14,659 nucleotides of DNA from Phycisphaerae bacterium (GCA_021736565.1 JAIPFO010000051.1:1-14659); one strand, 5' to 3'. Counted from the first letter of the stretch, positions 1-6,207 are shown. Notes: generated by a model from the letters alone, not told the origin. A program made the numbers and translations.

Positions 1-273
1 TCTTCCCTTTTTTCTTCGCAATGATCGTCGAATGGATCTTTTTTCTCGCCTCGGCTTATTTTTTGGCGATTCCTGGGCACCCTGGCCAAGGTTATCAATA
101 CCCGCCTCGAAAATTCTTGAGCCAATAGCCGGAATTGAACCCTCGCCATTGGGTATCTGGGCAAAACCAGTAAAATAACCGTTATCACCCGGCTTTTTCG
201 TAGGATCAATCGCTATTGCCGACCAGCCAACCGATGTTGGCCCCAAATCTAACCCCAATACATAATTTGCCAT
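1..273 (-). CDS. cas9: Cas9 endonuclease, N-terminal part (gene runs off the left edge)
   Basis: RNA-guided DNA endonuclease of a type II CRISPR-Cas system. Only the first 91 codons are present, and the frame is open to base 1. Residues 5-17 (VLGLDLGPTSVGW) are the RuvC-I motif, with D9 in the place of the catalytic aspartate (D10 in the S. pyogenes enzyme). Residues 50-64 (IGSRIFEAGIDNLGQ) match the conserved stretch before the bridge helix, and residues 70-91 are an Arg/Lys-rich segment (NKPRREKRSIRRSLRRKKGR) fitting the bridge helix. Start ATG is at 273-271 with GGAG at 283-280, 6 nt upstream. The order RuvC-I, short linker, Arg-rich helix is that of compact type II-C-like Cas9 proteins, but REC, HNH and PAM-interacting parts are outside the window, so the subtype is an inference. 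TATAAT at 295-290 (minus) could be its -10 box, though it would leave a very short leader. Confidence 0.93.
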   Translation of the reverse strand, partial: MANYVLGLDLGPTSVGWSAIAIDPTKKPGDNGYFTGFAQIPNGEGSIPAIGSRIFEAGIDNLGQGAQESPKNKPRREKRSIRRSLRRKKGR

Positions 274-301
274 AATTCACTCCAAAAAAATTATAATAAA
301 T

Positions 302-330
302 TTGACACAGGCCCAAACCTGGTGTATATT
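302..330 (+). promoter_or_regulatory. Sigma70-type promoter of the putative tracrRNA
   Basis: TTGACA at 302-307 (perfect -35), a 17-nt spacer and TATATT at 325-330 (-10) form one of the best promoters in the window. Predicted start of transcription is about 337. The spacer holds a short inverted repeat, CAGG (308-311) and CCTG (318-321), that might be an operator. The promoter lies under 30 bp from the divergent cas9 start codon, so the two transcripts share one control region. Confidence 0.75.
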
Positions 331-336
331 TCTTAT

Positions 337-468
337 AGTGTATCTAATCTCAGCCTGTTTGCTTTTCATAATAAAAGAAAAGTTGCAGGCGGCTCCGCTT
401 TTTAGTGCGAGCCACGTTCTACGGAACAACCTGACGCGGAATCTTTATGAGGCCGCGTCTTTTTTTTT
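337..468 (+). ncRNA. Putative tracrRNA, divergent from cas9
   Basis: No protein is supported here, but the strand has a consensus promoter, a run of hairpins and an intrinsic terminator. Hairpins seen: GCCTG/CAGGC (353-357 with 386-390) stacked over CTTTTC/GAAAAG (362-367 with 377-382) across a 4x3 internal loop; GGCT-C-CGC with GCG-AGCC (391-398 with 407-413, one bulged C); GTTC/GAAC (416-419 with 424-427) closed by a UACG tetraloop; and the terminator stem (433-439 with 453-459). A short RNA beside cas9 with two or three 3' hairpins and a terminator is the usual form of tracrRNA. The anti-repeat would lie within about 340-390, but it cannot be proved because no CRISPR repeat is in the window. 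It could instead be an unrelated small RNA. Confidence 0.66.
433..468 (+). terminator. Intrinsic terminator of the putative tracrRNA
   Basis: Perfect 7-bp stem GACGCGG (433-439) with CCGCGTC (453-459), a 13-nt loop, then nine T residues (460-468). It sits about 100 nt from the predicted transcription start, giving a transcript of about 130 nt. Confidence 0.88.
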
Positions 469-1628
469 GCAACTTTTGTTAAATTTACCGTTTCTAGTGC
501 CACCGCTGTTCATTTCACATCTATCAATCAATTTTCGTCCTCCCTTCATACCCTTCATAATAAAAATCATACCCTAAATCCCCAATCCCATAAATCGGCT
601 GAAAGTCCGCCGCTGGTGGATCTAAAACTCTTCCTCTTATATTATTCGCGGTTCATAATCCGTGTCCCTAAACCAACGGCCAACCCGTCAGCCAGCCCCA
701 TCCTACCACCAACCCAAACATAAAACCAATAAAATATCCCAATATCTCATAAAAAAATATCCCTTCACCCCTCAGATGTGCACACTTTCCCCCTGAATCC
801 AAGCGATTCCGCCCTTCCGCGATCTCCGTAATAAACTTCTTATATTCCTCCAACGGCCAAAAAAATCCTCTCCTCCTCTTTGCGACTCCGCGTCTCCGCG
901 TTAAAAAATTCCTTCCCCGTCTTTTCCCCCTCCACCCCTTTGCGTTAAAAAAATCAAACAGCGCACCACCCCAACGCAAAATACAAAAAAATATCCACCC
1001 CCAAATGCCCGTCCCCAATAAAATCTTGCGCCCAAAAATCACGAAATTCCCGGCGTTAACAATCACTCAACCATTGAGCAATTTAGCGCAGTAGCCAAAA
1101 AAAGCCCAAAAAAAAGCCGCCAAAAATCGTTCAAAAGTGAAAAATTTCAATCAATTTCCCGCCGAAACCGAAAAAAACCACTCAAAAATACCCCAAAAAA
1201 TCCCCAATTCCCAGCCACTGCGCTAATCCAAACTACCCATCTTACCATATTCGGCACGCCCAAACAAAATAATATCTTCCCTCCACAACTCCACAAACGG
1301 CCAACATAAATCAACACTTACACACAATCCCAACAAACCACGGCCATCAAAATCGGCCATCTCTTCATACAACATCCAAAACAATCAACAAGCCATCATA
1401 TCCGGCATATTCGTTCCAGACCCAACCACATAAAAAAAATCCGTAACTCACGATATAATAAGTACTTACAAATAATACACCGACCCATCCCCCCCCAAAG
1501 GCCCCTGGCACCAGGTTTGCACTAATACCAGATGGGCCAGGCAAAACGCCTGAAAAGCCAATTTAAACTCAATAAATCAATATTTATGATGCAAAAATAC
1601 ACTCGGGGCGGAATTTAGCATCAACCCT
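469..1628. other. Long gene-free AC-rich stretch
   Basis: No convincing gene is seen on either strand. The plus strand is strikingly poor in G and rich in A and C, especially 1080-1480 with many A and C runs. An open frame at 1066-668 (minus, 132 codons) reads through a dispersed repeat (876-904), is dominated by Arg, Gly, Trp and Phe from the skewed composition, and has no ribosome site worth trusting. At 468-480 a stretch is complementary to the putative tracrRNA (see findings). At 1504-1515 there is a palindrome CCTGG-CA-CCAGG of unknown meaning. The region may be decayed DNA next to the CRISPR locus. Confidence 0.6.
876..950 (-). repeat. Fragment of a dispersed GCGGAGACGCGGAG-type repeat
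   Basis: On the minus strand 904-876 reads TTAACGCGGAGACGCGGAG followed by TCGCAAAGAGG. A partial second copy (TTTTAACGCAAAGGG) lies at 950-936, so TTTAACGC occurs twice about 45 bp apart. From memory, sequences of the form TTAACGCAGAGACGCAGAG are scattered in intergenic regions of many unrelated bacteria and often give spurious Arg-rich ORFs. The identification rests on that recollection and was not searched. Confidence 0.5.
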
Positions 1629-1637
1629 TGTTATACT
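1629..1637 (+). promoter_or_regulatory. Extended -10 promoter of the lipoprotein gene
   Basis: TG at 1629-1630, one base, then TATACT at 1632-1637 form an extended -10 box. No good -35 is seen. Transcription would start near 1644, leaving a leader of about 15 nt that contains the ribosome site AGGAG at 1648-1652. Confidence 0.5.
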
Positions 1638-1658
1638 CGATTGCCATAGGAGCACTTT

Positions 1659-2132
1659 ATGAGAAACAACAAAGATATATACACCCATTCGATAAAAATA
1701 CCCAATATCGACCCCATCGCCAATATCAGCACTAAAAAGCCCTTTTTACGGCTATTTTACTGTAATTTCCTTCTCTTGATCATTAATATAGTTATCATAC
1801 TAGCCCTCACCGGCTGCCAATCCAAAAACAAGGAAACCGCCTGGATCAATGCGATGTATCCTCCCTATGCCACGGCCTCATCAAACTTTAATCCCAATTT
1901 CGTTTTCGATCCGCCTCAGGGCCGACCTCACCAGCCCTACATCAATTCCGAACAGATCGGCCGGGCCCCATGGCCCACCTCACCGGAAGCTAAAAAGTAT
2001 GTAAACCACGATGTAACAATATCTTACAGAGAAAGATACTACAGCAATCAGTATCTGAATAATAACAATATTCCACGCGAAAGATTTCACCGCCGCATCC
2101 AGGGCCAGCGTCAGGGCTATTCCTTTCGATAA
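1659..2132 (+). CDS. Small hypothetical lipoprotein
   Basis: A 157-residue protein of unknown function. Residues 36-50 are hydrophobic and run into a lipobox, L50-T51-G52-C53, so C53 should be lipidated and the protein anchored in a membrane facing the periplasm or outer surface. The mature part (about 105 residues) is rich in Pro, Asn, Tyr and Arg, with a PPQGRPHQPY stretch near residue 85-94 and a basic tail (RFHRRIQGQRQGYSFR), and looks poorly structured. The start is supported by AGGAG at 1648-1652, 6 nt before ATG. The signal n-region is unusually long (about 35 residues), yet no other Met lies before the lipobox. It is a single gene with its own extended -10 box and a downstream terminator. 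I recognise no family. Confidence 0.75.
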   Translation: MRNNKDIYTHSIKIPNIDPIANISTKKPFLRLFYCNFLLLIINIVIILALTGCQSKNKETAWINAMYPPYATASSNFNPNFVFDPPQGRPHQPYINSEQIGRAPWPTSPEAKKYVNHDVTISYRERYYSNQYLNNNNIPRERFHRRIQGQRQGYSFR

Positions 2133-2227
2133 TAGAATAACAAACCAGACACCAGCCTCAACATTCTACATAAGAGCCAACAACAACCCATTCCCGACAA
2201 CACACCGACAACACGTTCGCCTGCCAG

Positions 2228-2267
2228 AACTGACAACCTCCATATTTTGAGAATTGTCAGTTTTTTT
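2228..2267 (+). terminator. Intrinsic terminator after the lipoprotein gene
   Basis: AACTGACAA (2228-2236) pairs perfectly with TTGTCAGTT (2254-2262), 9 bp, around a 17-nt loop, with T residues at 2261-2267. It lies about 95 nt after the stop codon. Confidence 0.78.
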
Positions 2268-2832
2268 ATATAAATACTTTCATAAAAAGAACTTACATCT
2301 TTTTTCCCCACCCGCCTCATCTCCGGCAACATCCTATTATCGAGACACCTGGAGGATTTCTGCAAAAAATCGCTTTCACAAATACTCATAAAATGTTATA
2401 ATACAACTAGTTATAAAATATTTACTGCAAGATTTTTTTAATTTTAATTCCAGAAACCATCAAAACCCACCAAACCTGAAATACACACGCAATAAATGGA
2501 ATATATATAGTTTTCTTTAAATTAAAAAAGCTTTTTTCCTCTGAAAATATTTTTGGAGAAATTATACTTGAAGTATGGAAGTCTTTATTATAAACTTAAT
2601 TACGTCGTAGGATATGTAAGATATCATTGATTTTTCTATGGTGAATTCAACTGATATATCGACTGGAGTTATTAAGTTTTGGGAATAACTGAAAATTTAA
2701 TTTAATATAATTATTTCACTTATTTTATGCCGTTTTCACATATGAAATGGGCTTTTAGGCATTTCAAAAATAAGATTTCTATGAATCAAAATCGCTGGCG
2801 TCATTTTATCGAATCAATGGAGAACTTTCATA
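2268..2832. other. AT-rich region upstream of the HU gene
   Basis: No gene is seen. The stretch becomes very AT-rich from 2390 on. TATAAT at 2706-2711 is a perfect -10 box but has no clear -35. An imperfect hairpin, GCCGTTTTCA (2729-2738) against TGAAATGGGC (2743-2752), 8 of 10 pairs with a 4-nt loop and followed by TTTT, could be a weak terminator or attenuator in the HU leader. GGCGTCATTTTA at 2798-2809, just before the HU ribosome site, carries the GCGTCAT motif found in front of other genes here. Confidence 0.5.
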
Positions 2833-3165
2833 ATGGCAACAATAACGAAAAAAGAACTTATTGACCAAATCTCAGAAAAGACAAAAACAAAGAGAATCAT
2901 CGTTAAACGCATCGTACAAGCGTTTTTAGATGATGTTATTGAAGAATTAGGCCAGGATAACCGGTTGGAATTCCGTGATTTTGGTGTTTTTGAAACTAAA
3001 AGCCGGGCTGCCCGAATTGCTCAGAATCCAAAGACCCTCCAGCGTGTCCAGGTGCCGCCTAAAAGAACGGTCAAATTCAAATCAGGTCGACTTATGAAAC
3101 TCCGACTCAGAGAACAGGACGACAAAGCCATCCAGAACACTGGAACGGATGGTTCGCAACAATAA
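2833..3165 (+). CDS. HU/IHF-family histone-like DNA-binding protein
   Basis: A small basic dimeric protein that bends and compacts DNA in the nucleoid. At 110 residues it is somewhat longer than typical HU (about 90) because of a polar tail, residues 93-110. Residues 1-40 form the two N-terminal helices (KKELIDQISEKT...). Residues 44-53 (RLEFRDFGVF) are the conserved beta-hairpin with the G-x-F signature. The DNA-binding arm spans about 55-77 with N65-P66-K67-T68, the Pro being the residue that intercalates in HU and IHF. The arm reads ARIAQNPKTLQRVQVPPKRT rather than the usual GRNPxTGE, a variant I associate with planctomycetes. Start is supported by GGAG at 2819-2822, 10 nt upstream. HU and IHF subunits cannot be told apart by eye, so no gene symbol is given. 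Confidence 0.95.
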   Translation: MATITKKELIDQISEKTKTKRIIVKRIVQAFLDDVIEELGQDNRLEFRDFGVFETKSRAARIAQNPKTLQRVQVPPKRTVKFKSGRLMKLRLREQDDKAIQNTGTDGSQQ

Positions 3166-3168
3166 TAC

Positions 3169-3220
3169 TCTATCGCTTAAATGCCCCTATTTTCTATAAA
3201 AACGCTATTTAAACGATAGA
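3169..3220. repeat. Inverted repeat just after the HU stop codon
   Basis: TCTATCGCTTAAA (3169-3181) and TTTAAACGATAGA (3208-3220) pair in 12 of 13 positions around a 26-nt loop. It starts 3 nt past the HU stop. There is no T tract, so it may protect the mRNA 3' end or act as a factor-dependent stop rather than a classic intrinsic terminator. Confidence 0.6.
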
Positions 3221-3312
3221 ATCAACATTTCTAGACACTTTTATGCTGGCGACTTTTAACGGACTTCCTTTTTTGAAGAAGCCCTGGAGTTACCGTTTTC
3301 AAGGAGTAAATC

Positions 3313-3516
3313 ATGCCGGAAGGTACTGTTAAGTGGTTCAATGGCAAAAAAGGATTTGGATTTATCGAGAACGAAAGCGGCCCCGATATCTATGTGCACT
3401 TTAGTGATGTAACCGGGGACCACCCTAAAAAGTTAAATGAAGGTGACAAAGTCACTTATGACATTGTACAGGGCGAAATGGGCCCCAAAGCCACGCAAGT
3501 CGTCCGTAATAATTAG
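3313..3516 (+). CDS. Cold-shock domain protein (CspA family)
   Basis: A 67-residue single-domain nucleic-acid-binding protein that binds single-stranded RNA and DNA and melts RNA structure. It has the full family signature: W8, the RNP1-like KGFGFI (13-18) and the RNP2-like DIYVHFS (25-31), where the common form is DVFVHFS. Length is normal for bacterial Csp. Start is supported by AAGGAG at 3301-3306, 6 nt before ATG. No promoter is obvious in the roughly 90 nt after the HU inverted repeat, so it may have its own leader or be read through from HU. Nothing shows whether it is really cold-induced, since many Csp proteins are not. Confidence 0.95.
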   Translation: MPEGTVKWFNGKKGFGFIENESGPDIYVHFSDVTGDHPKKLNEGDKVTYDIVQGEMGPKATQVVRNN

Positions 3517-3659
3517 CCCAAATCTCCACCAGTCAATCATTAAAGACTCCCGCATCATACAACGTTAAAAGCTCTTTTCATCCCATTACTGTGGTATTTG
3601 TCTACCCGCAAGACTTTCGGTCAGCCCAAAAAAACGCCGATAACACAACAGAATCAACG

Positions 3660-3957
3660 TTTCAAATCTTTTTATCACCTTCGATAATAAGCGGCCCCCA
3701 GGAAAATGCCCAGGATGATCTTATTCTTAGCGATGGCCGTGGCGATAAATGCATTCTCACGTTTGTGCCATGGGCACCGGTCATATTGATAGATATTCAT
3801 CGGACCGCCCATAATGACCAGCCCCCCCCTATCAACCCTAGGAAACGACTCCTCATGGTTCAGGCAGGTTTTGCCTGGCTCGTGGTTGTGCATTTGGGCC
3901 CAACGCCATTATTGGCACATTCTTCAAAAGGAACATGGTCTGTATTCTAAATTCGGA
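3660..3957 (-). pseudogene. Broken class I glutamine amidotransferase (GMP-synthase-like) fragment
   Basis: Reading leftward on the minus strand, pieces of a class I GATase appear in three frames. About 3937-3920 gives HVPFEE, the usual start of this family, preceded by an in-frame TAG. A shift near 3890 is needed to reach 3893-3675, which holds GGLVIMGGPMNIYQYDRCPW, a typical GATase core, and IILGIFLGA. Here the nucleophile Cys of G-[IL]-C-L-G is replaced by Phe (codon 3704-3702). A further shift near 3692 continues as LIIEGDKKI and then stops. Such proteins transfer ammonia from glutamine to partners. This copy lacks the nucleophile and roughly the C-terminal half, so it cannot work. The stretch between 3517 and 4100 is otherwise empty. 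Confidence 0.78.
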
Positions 3958-4183
3958 TATCATCCCTTGTCAAATAGCGGTTATCGTCTCAATCGTTGCA
4001 ATTGCCGCCAAGAGAAAAAAACCGCCTTTTCCATCATCGCCCCAAACGGTTTCATTCCCATATACACCTTATTATAAAGTACTTGCAACACTATAATGCT
4101 TAAATCCTTCACGACTAATTTATATTTTTCAATACACTATTGACAAGTACGGCACCGTGTCGTATCGTTATGATTGAGCGTAG
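3958..4183. other. Gene-free stretch with a possible promoter
   Basis: Nothing coding is convincing. On the minus strand short frames (for example GGFFLLAAIATIETITAI near 4030-3975) might be decayed DNA belonging to the neighbouring amidotransferase remnant. TTGACA (4140-4145), a 17-nt spacer and TATCGT (4163-4168) make a plausible plus-strand promoter. It would start transcription near 4175, just before the repeat element at 4184, placing that element in a long leader. Confidence 0.4.
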
Positions 4184-4265
4184 CGTCATTAGTATTTTCG
4201 GAGCCTTTTTCCCGCATCTTAAAGGGTGATTTTACAGGCGAAAAACGACTTTTGATGTGAGAATC
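4184..4265 (+). repeat. Intergenic repeat element, copy A
   Basis: This stretch aligns with 10573-10653 in the same orientation. Shared landmarks in order are AGCGTCAT, GAGCC or AAGCC, a TTTTCC run, TCTTAAA, GTGA, a CGAAAA run, CTTTTGA-Y-GTG and GA-R-TC. It begins with CGTCA and its end carries TGATG, a near-inverted pair. Its tail supplies the -35 of the promoter at 4252-4281. Confidence 0.65.
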
Positions 4266-4281
4266 TTAACTTAATTATACT
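4252..4281 (+). promoter_or_regulatory. Promoter of the helical-repeat protein gene
   Basis: TTGATG (4252-4257), an 18-nt spacer and TATACT (4276-4281). The -35 lies inside the conserved tail of repeat copy A, so a factor binding that tail would touch this promoter directly. The leader to the ATG at 4386 would be about 100 nt. Confidence 0.45.
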
Positions 4282-4385
4282 AATTCACTCTATCGGCCGT
4301 CGAATCTCTTGCCTGGCCGGTGTACCGCCCACCGGCTGTAGCAAACAAAATTAACAGTGGCGGATTCCTGGAAAGGCGATTTAAA

Positions 4386-5174
4386 ATGAAGATTTCAGAA
4401 ACCTCAAACAGATCAAATCAACCGAATCGACCGAACGCATGTTGGCGGCAGATGTGTCTCCTGCTGTTTGCGATGCTCTTACTCCCTGTCGGCCTGGTAG
4501 CGGCCCAGGATTACAATGCTGTAGAACGACAACTGGGAGTGGCCGTCAGCGAGGGCGAGCTTTCGCTGGAACAAGCACTGGTCATGATGAATGCCCTGAC
4601 AGACCAGGACGGAGAGAATGAGGATAAGGGTAAGGGGATTGAAAAGACCGAGATCGGCAGACGCATCAAAGCTGCGGCTACCAAAGGCGAGATAAGCGAA
4701 AAATCCCCGGACAAAAGGGCCGCGATCAACAAGAAAGAGCACGGCCAGGAGAGAGTAAAGGCCCATCTGGCAAATGTGAAGAGGGAACTTGCAGCGGCCG
4801 TCAAAACCGGCAGGATCAGCAAGGAAATTGCCGCTAAAAAGTACAAGAGTGCCGAGCAGGATGTCATGAGAAGGATGGCCGGCCAGGAACGTCAGCGTGA
4901 TCCGAAACGTATCACTCAAGAGGACTTCGCACGTGTCGAGAAAGAAATAAGAAAGGCCGTTGCCGACGGTAAGATTTCAGCAAAAGATGCCCGGGCCCGA
5001 TTGCAAGGTATGCGTAAAAGGATGAACGCAAGGAGTGATCGCAATGAGGATATCAACTGGAACGGCATTAAGCGGCGAATTGAAGGTGCTGTCAAAGCCG
5101 GCAAGATGACTCGCAAGCAAGCCGATGCAAAGTACAGGGAAATCAAGAAGCAAAGTAAGCAAACAGGCGAGTGA
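4386..5174 (+). CDS. Secreted protein with five degenerate helical repeats
   Basis: A 262-residue protein of unknown function. An n-region of about 23 residues and a hydrophobic stretch 24-40 (CLLLFAMLLLPVGLVAA) form a signal peptide, cleaved probably near A40. The mature part is highly charged and helical. Five repeats follow the pattern helix, A-V-x(2)-G-[EKR]-[ILM]-[ST], helix, at about 46-70, 90-115, 131-156, 184-209 and 228-253, with glycines G57, G101, G142, G195 and G239. The pattern recalls SHOCT-like short helical units that are common in planctomycete secreted proteins. ATG 4386 is chosen because AAAGG (4372-4376) precedes it at a good distance. An upstream in-frame start at 4320 lacks a ribosome site and would bury the signal peptide. 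It is convergent with the glycosylase gene. Confidence 0.82.
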   Translation: MKISETSNRSNQPNRPNACWRQMCLLLFAMLLLPVGLVAAQDYNAVERQLGVAVSEGELSLEQALVMMNALTDQDGENEDKGKGIEKTEIGRRIKAAATKGEISEKSPDKRAAINKKEHGQERVKAHLANVKRELAAAVKTGRISKEIAAKKYKSAEQDVMRRMAGQERQRDPKRITQEDFARVEKEIRKAVADGKISAKDARARLQGMRKRMNARSDRNEDINWNGIKRRIEGAVKAGKMTRKQADAKYREIKKQSKQTGE

Positions 5175-5199
5175 CCAGACAAGATACAAAATAGTGTCT

Positions 5200-5241
5200 A
5201 AGAAAATGTGATGGGTGTACAATAAACTGTACAAATCACAT
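5200..5241 (-). terminator. Terminator of the glycosylase gene (between convergent genes)
   Basis: ATGTGAT (5206-5212) pairs with ATCACAT (5235-5241), enclosing TGTACA (5216-5221) with TGTACA (5228-5233) around a 6-nt loop, with a 3x1 internal loop. On the minus strand it is followed by a T-rich tail (5205-5199). It overlaps the glycosylase stop codon at 5238-5236. On the plus strand no T tract follows, so it chiefly serves the minus-strand gene. Confidence 0.68.
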
Positions 5242-5904
5242 CTCTTGCGGATTTGTGCAGTGGTTAAATTTTTCCAGTGGGCACCCTGCGCATTTTGCTT
5301 TGGGTTTGCAGTGGTTTTTCCCAACGCAGACCAGTAACGCGTGGTATTCATTGTAAAGCGTGACATCTTCTTCGAGCTGACTTTGACAATAGTCTTTGAT
5401 CCTTTCATAATCGGCATCCACATCGATACAAAAATGGCGGGTGAGGATCCGGTAGGTATAGGTATCAACGACAAATGTGGGTTTTTCGAGGGCGTAAAGG
5501 ATGATGGAGTCCGCCGTTTCCCGGCCGATACCATTAATAGCGAGCAACTGCTCCTGGAGGCTCCAGATAGATTGGCGGGCAAGCGGACTTATATCACCAT
5601 CATACTGACTGCAAAGCCAGTGAATGAGGTTTTTTAACCGTTTGGCCTTGATATTGAAATACCCGGCGGGTTTGATGAGTTGGGCCAGGTCTTCAAGTGA
5701 TAACTGATCAATCGCCTCCGCGTTGAGTACATCAGCGTTTTTGAGGTTTAAGATGGCTTTTTCTACATTCTGCCAACTGGTATTCTGGGTAAGAACCGCC
5801 CCAACCATAATTTCAAACGGGCTATCAGCAGGCCACCAATTTTGAGGACCATATGCGCTGAGCATCGCATGATAAAAATCTAGTAGTTTAGTTTGCCTGT
5901 TCAT
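5236..5904 (-). CDS. HhH-GPD DNA glycosylase with 4Fe-4S cluster (endonuclease III superfamily)
   Basis: A base-excision-repair glycosylase of 222 residues. Residues 29-43 (PFEIMVGAVLTQNTS) are the family's N-terminal core, residues 121-134 (LAINGIGRETADSI) the helix-hairpin-helix, and D147 in VVDTYTYRIL is the catalytic Asp. Four cysteines, C199-x5-C205-x2-C208-x7-C216, form the iron-sulfur motif. The lysine of true endonuclease III (GRKTA, K120 in E. coli) is replaced by E129, as in the COG2231 and MagIII-like group. A monofunctional glycosylase, for example for alkylated purines, is therefore likelier than a thymine-glycol lyase; this is inference from family knowledge. The start has no Shine-Dalgarno, but the -10 box lies 9 nt before the ATG, so the mRNA is probably leaderless. 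Its 3' end meets the repeat-protein gene head-on. Confidence 0.9.
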   Translation of the reverse strand: MNRQTKLLDFYHAMLSAYGPQNWWPADSPFEIMVGAVLTQNTSWQNVEKAILNLKNADVLNAEAIDQLSLEDLAQLIKPAGYFNIKAKRLKNLIHWLCSQYDGDISPLARQSIWSLQEQLLAINGIGRETADSIILYALEKPTFVVDTYTYRILTRHFCIDVDADYERIKDYCQSQLEEDVTLYNEYHALLVCVGKNHCKPKAKCAGCPLEKFNHCTNPQEM

Positions 5905-5913
5905 TATCGTACC

Positions 5914-5941
5914 ATTTTATAGTGTTTTATTTATATTTCAA
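5914..5941 (-). promoter_or_regulatory. Promoter of the glycosylase gene, giving a leaderless mRNA
   Basis: On the minus strand TTGAAA (5941-5936), a 16-nt spacer and TAAAAT (5919-5914). Only 9 bases separate the -10 from the ATG at 5904, so transcription should start within a few bases of the start codon. This agrees with the lack of a ribosome site. Confidence 0.5.
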
Positions 5942-6207
5942 CTTAAAATACGTATCTCTCTTAATATCATACTAAAATTATATAATATTTCATATTTTTT
6001 TATTGTCCTATCCCAGTTCTGGTGTTACCATAAGTATAATCTTAAAAAATCGGCAATGTAATGTAAAATTGATGCTCGTACACAAAAAAAAATTTCGTAT
6101 TCAAAATCACCGTTTACGATTAAAAATAGGGCTTAAAAAATACTTATATCGCTGATATCAATTTTATTATATGAATCGGAACTTGTATCTCGCGAAAGGG
6201 AAACGCA
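5942..6207. other. AT-rich leader region of the symporter unit
   Basis: No gene is seen. Visible marks are the short palindrome ATATC-GCT-GATAT (6146-6158) and the possible -10 box TATTAT (6165-6170), which has only a poor -35. The ribosome site GAAAGGG (6194-6200) of the small accessory gene ends the stretch. Confidence 0.45.

Noticed and set aside
302..577. Open frame of 91 codons on the plus strand
   Set aside because: Starts with TTG inside the -35 box, has no ribosome site, and covers the RNA hairpins and terminator; the RNA gene explains the region better.
668..1066. Minus-strand frame of 132 codons
   Set aside because: Odd Arg/Gly/Trp/Phe composition caused by the G-rich strand, runs through a dispersed repeat, and shows no family motif or ribosome site.
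469..1658. CRISPR array beside cas9
   Set aside because: I looked for regularly spaced repeats on both strands and saw none; the array must lie outside the window.
2117..2389. Minus-strand frame of 90 codons overlapping the lipoprotein end
   Set aside because: No motif; it crosses the clear terminator hairpin.
3591..4077. Two overlapping plus-strand frames
   Set aside because: They are antisense shadows of the decayed glutamine amidotransferase, without ribosome sites.
4479..5582. Several minus- and plus-strand frames over the repeat-protein and glycosylase genes
   Set aside because: Shadow frames; the opposite strands carry clear signal-peptide, repeat and HhH-GPD features.
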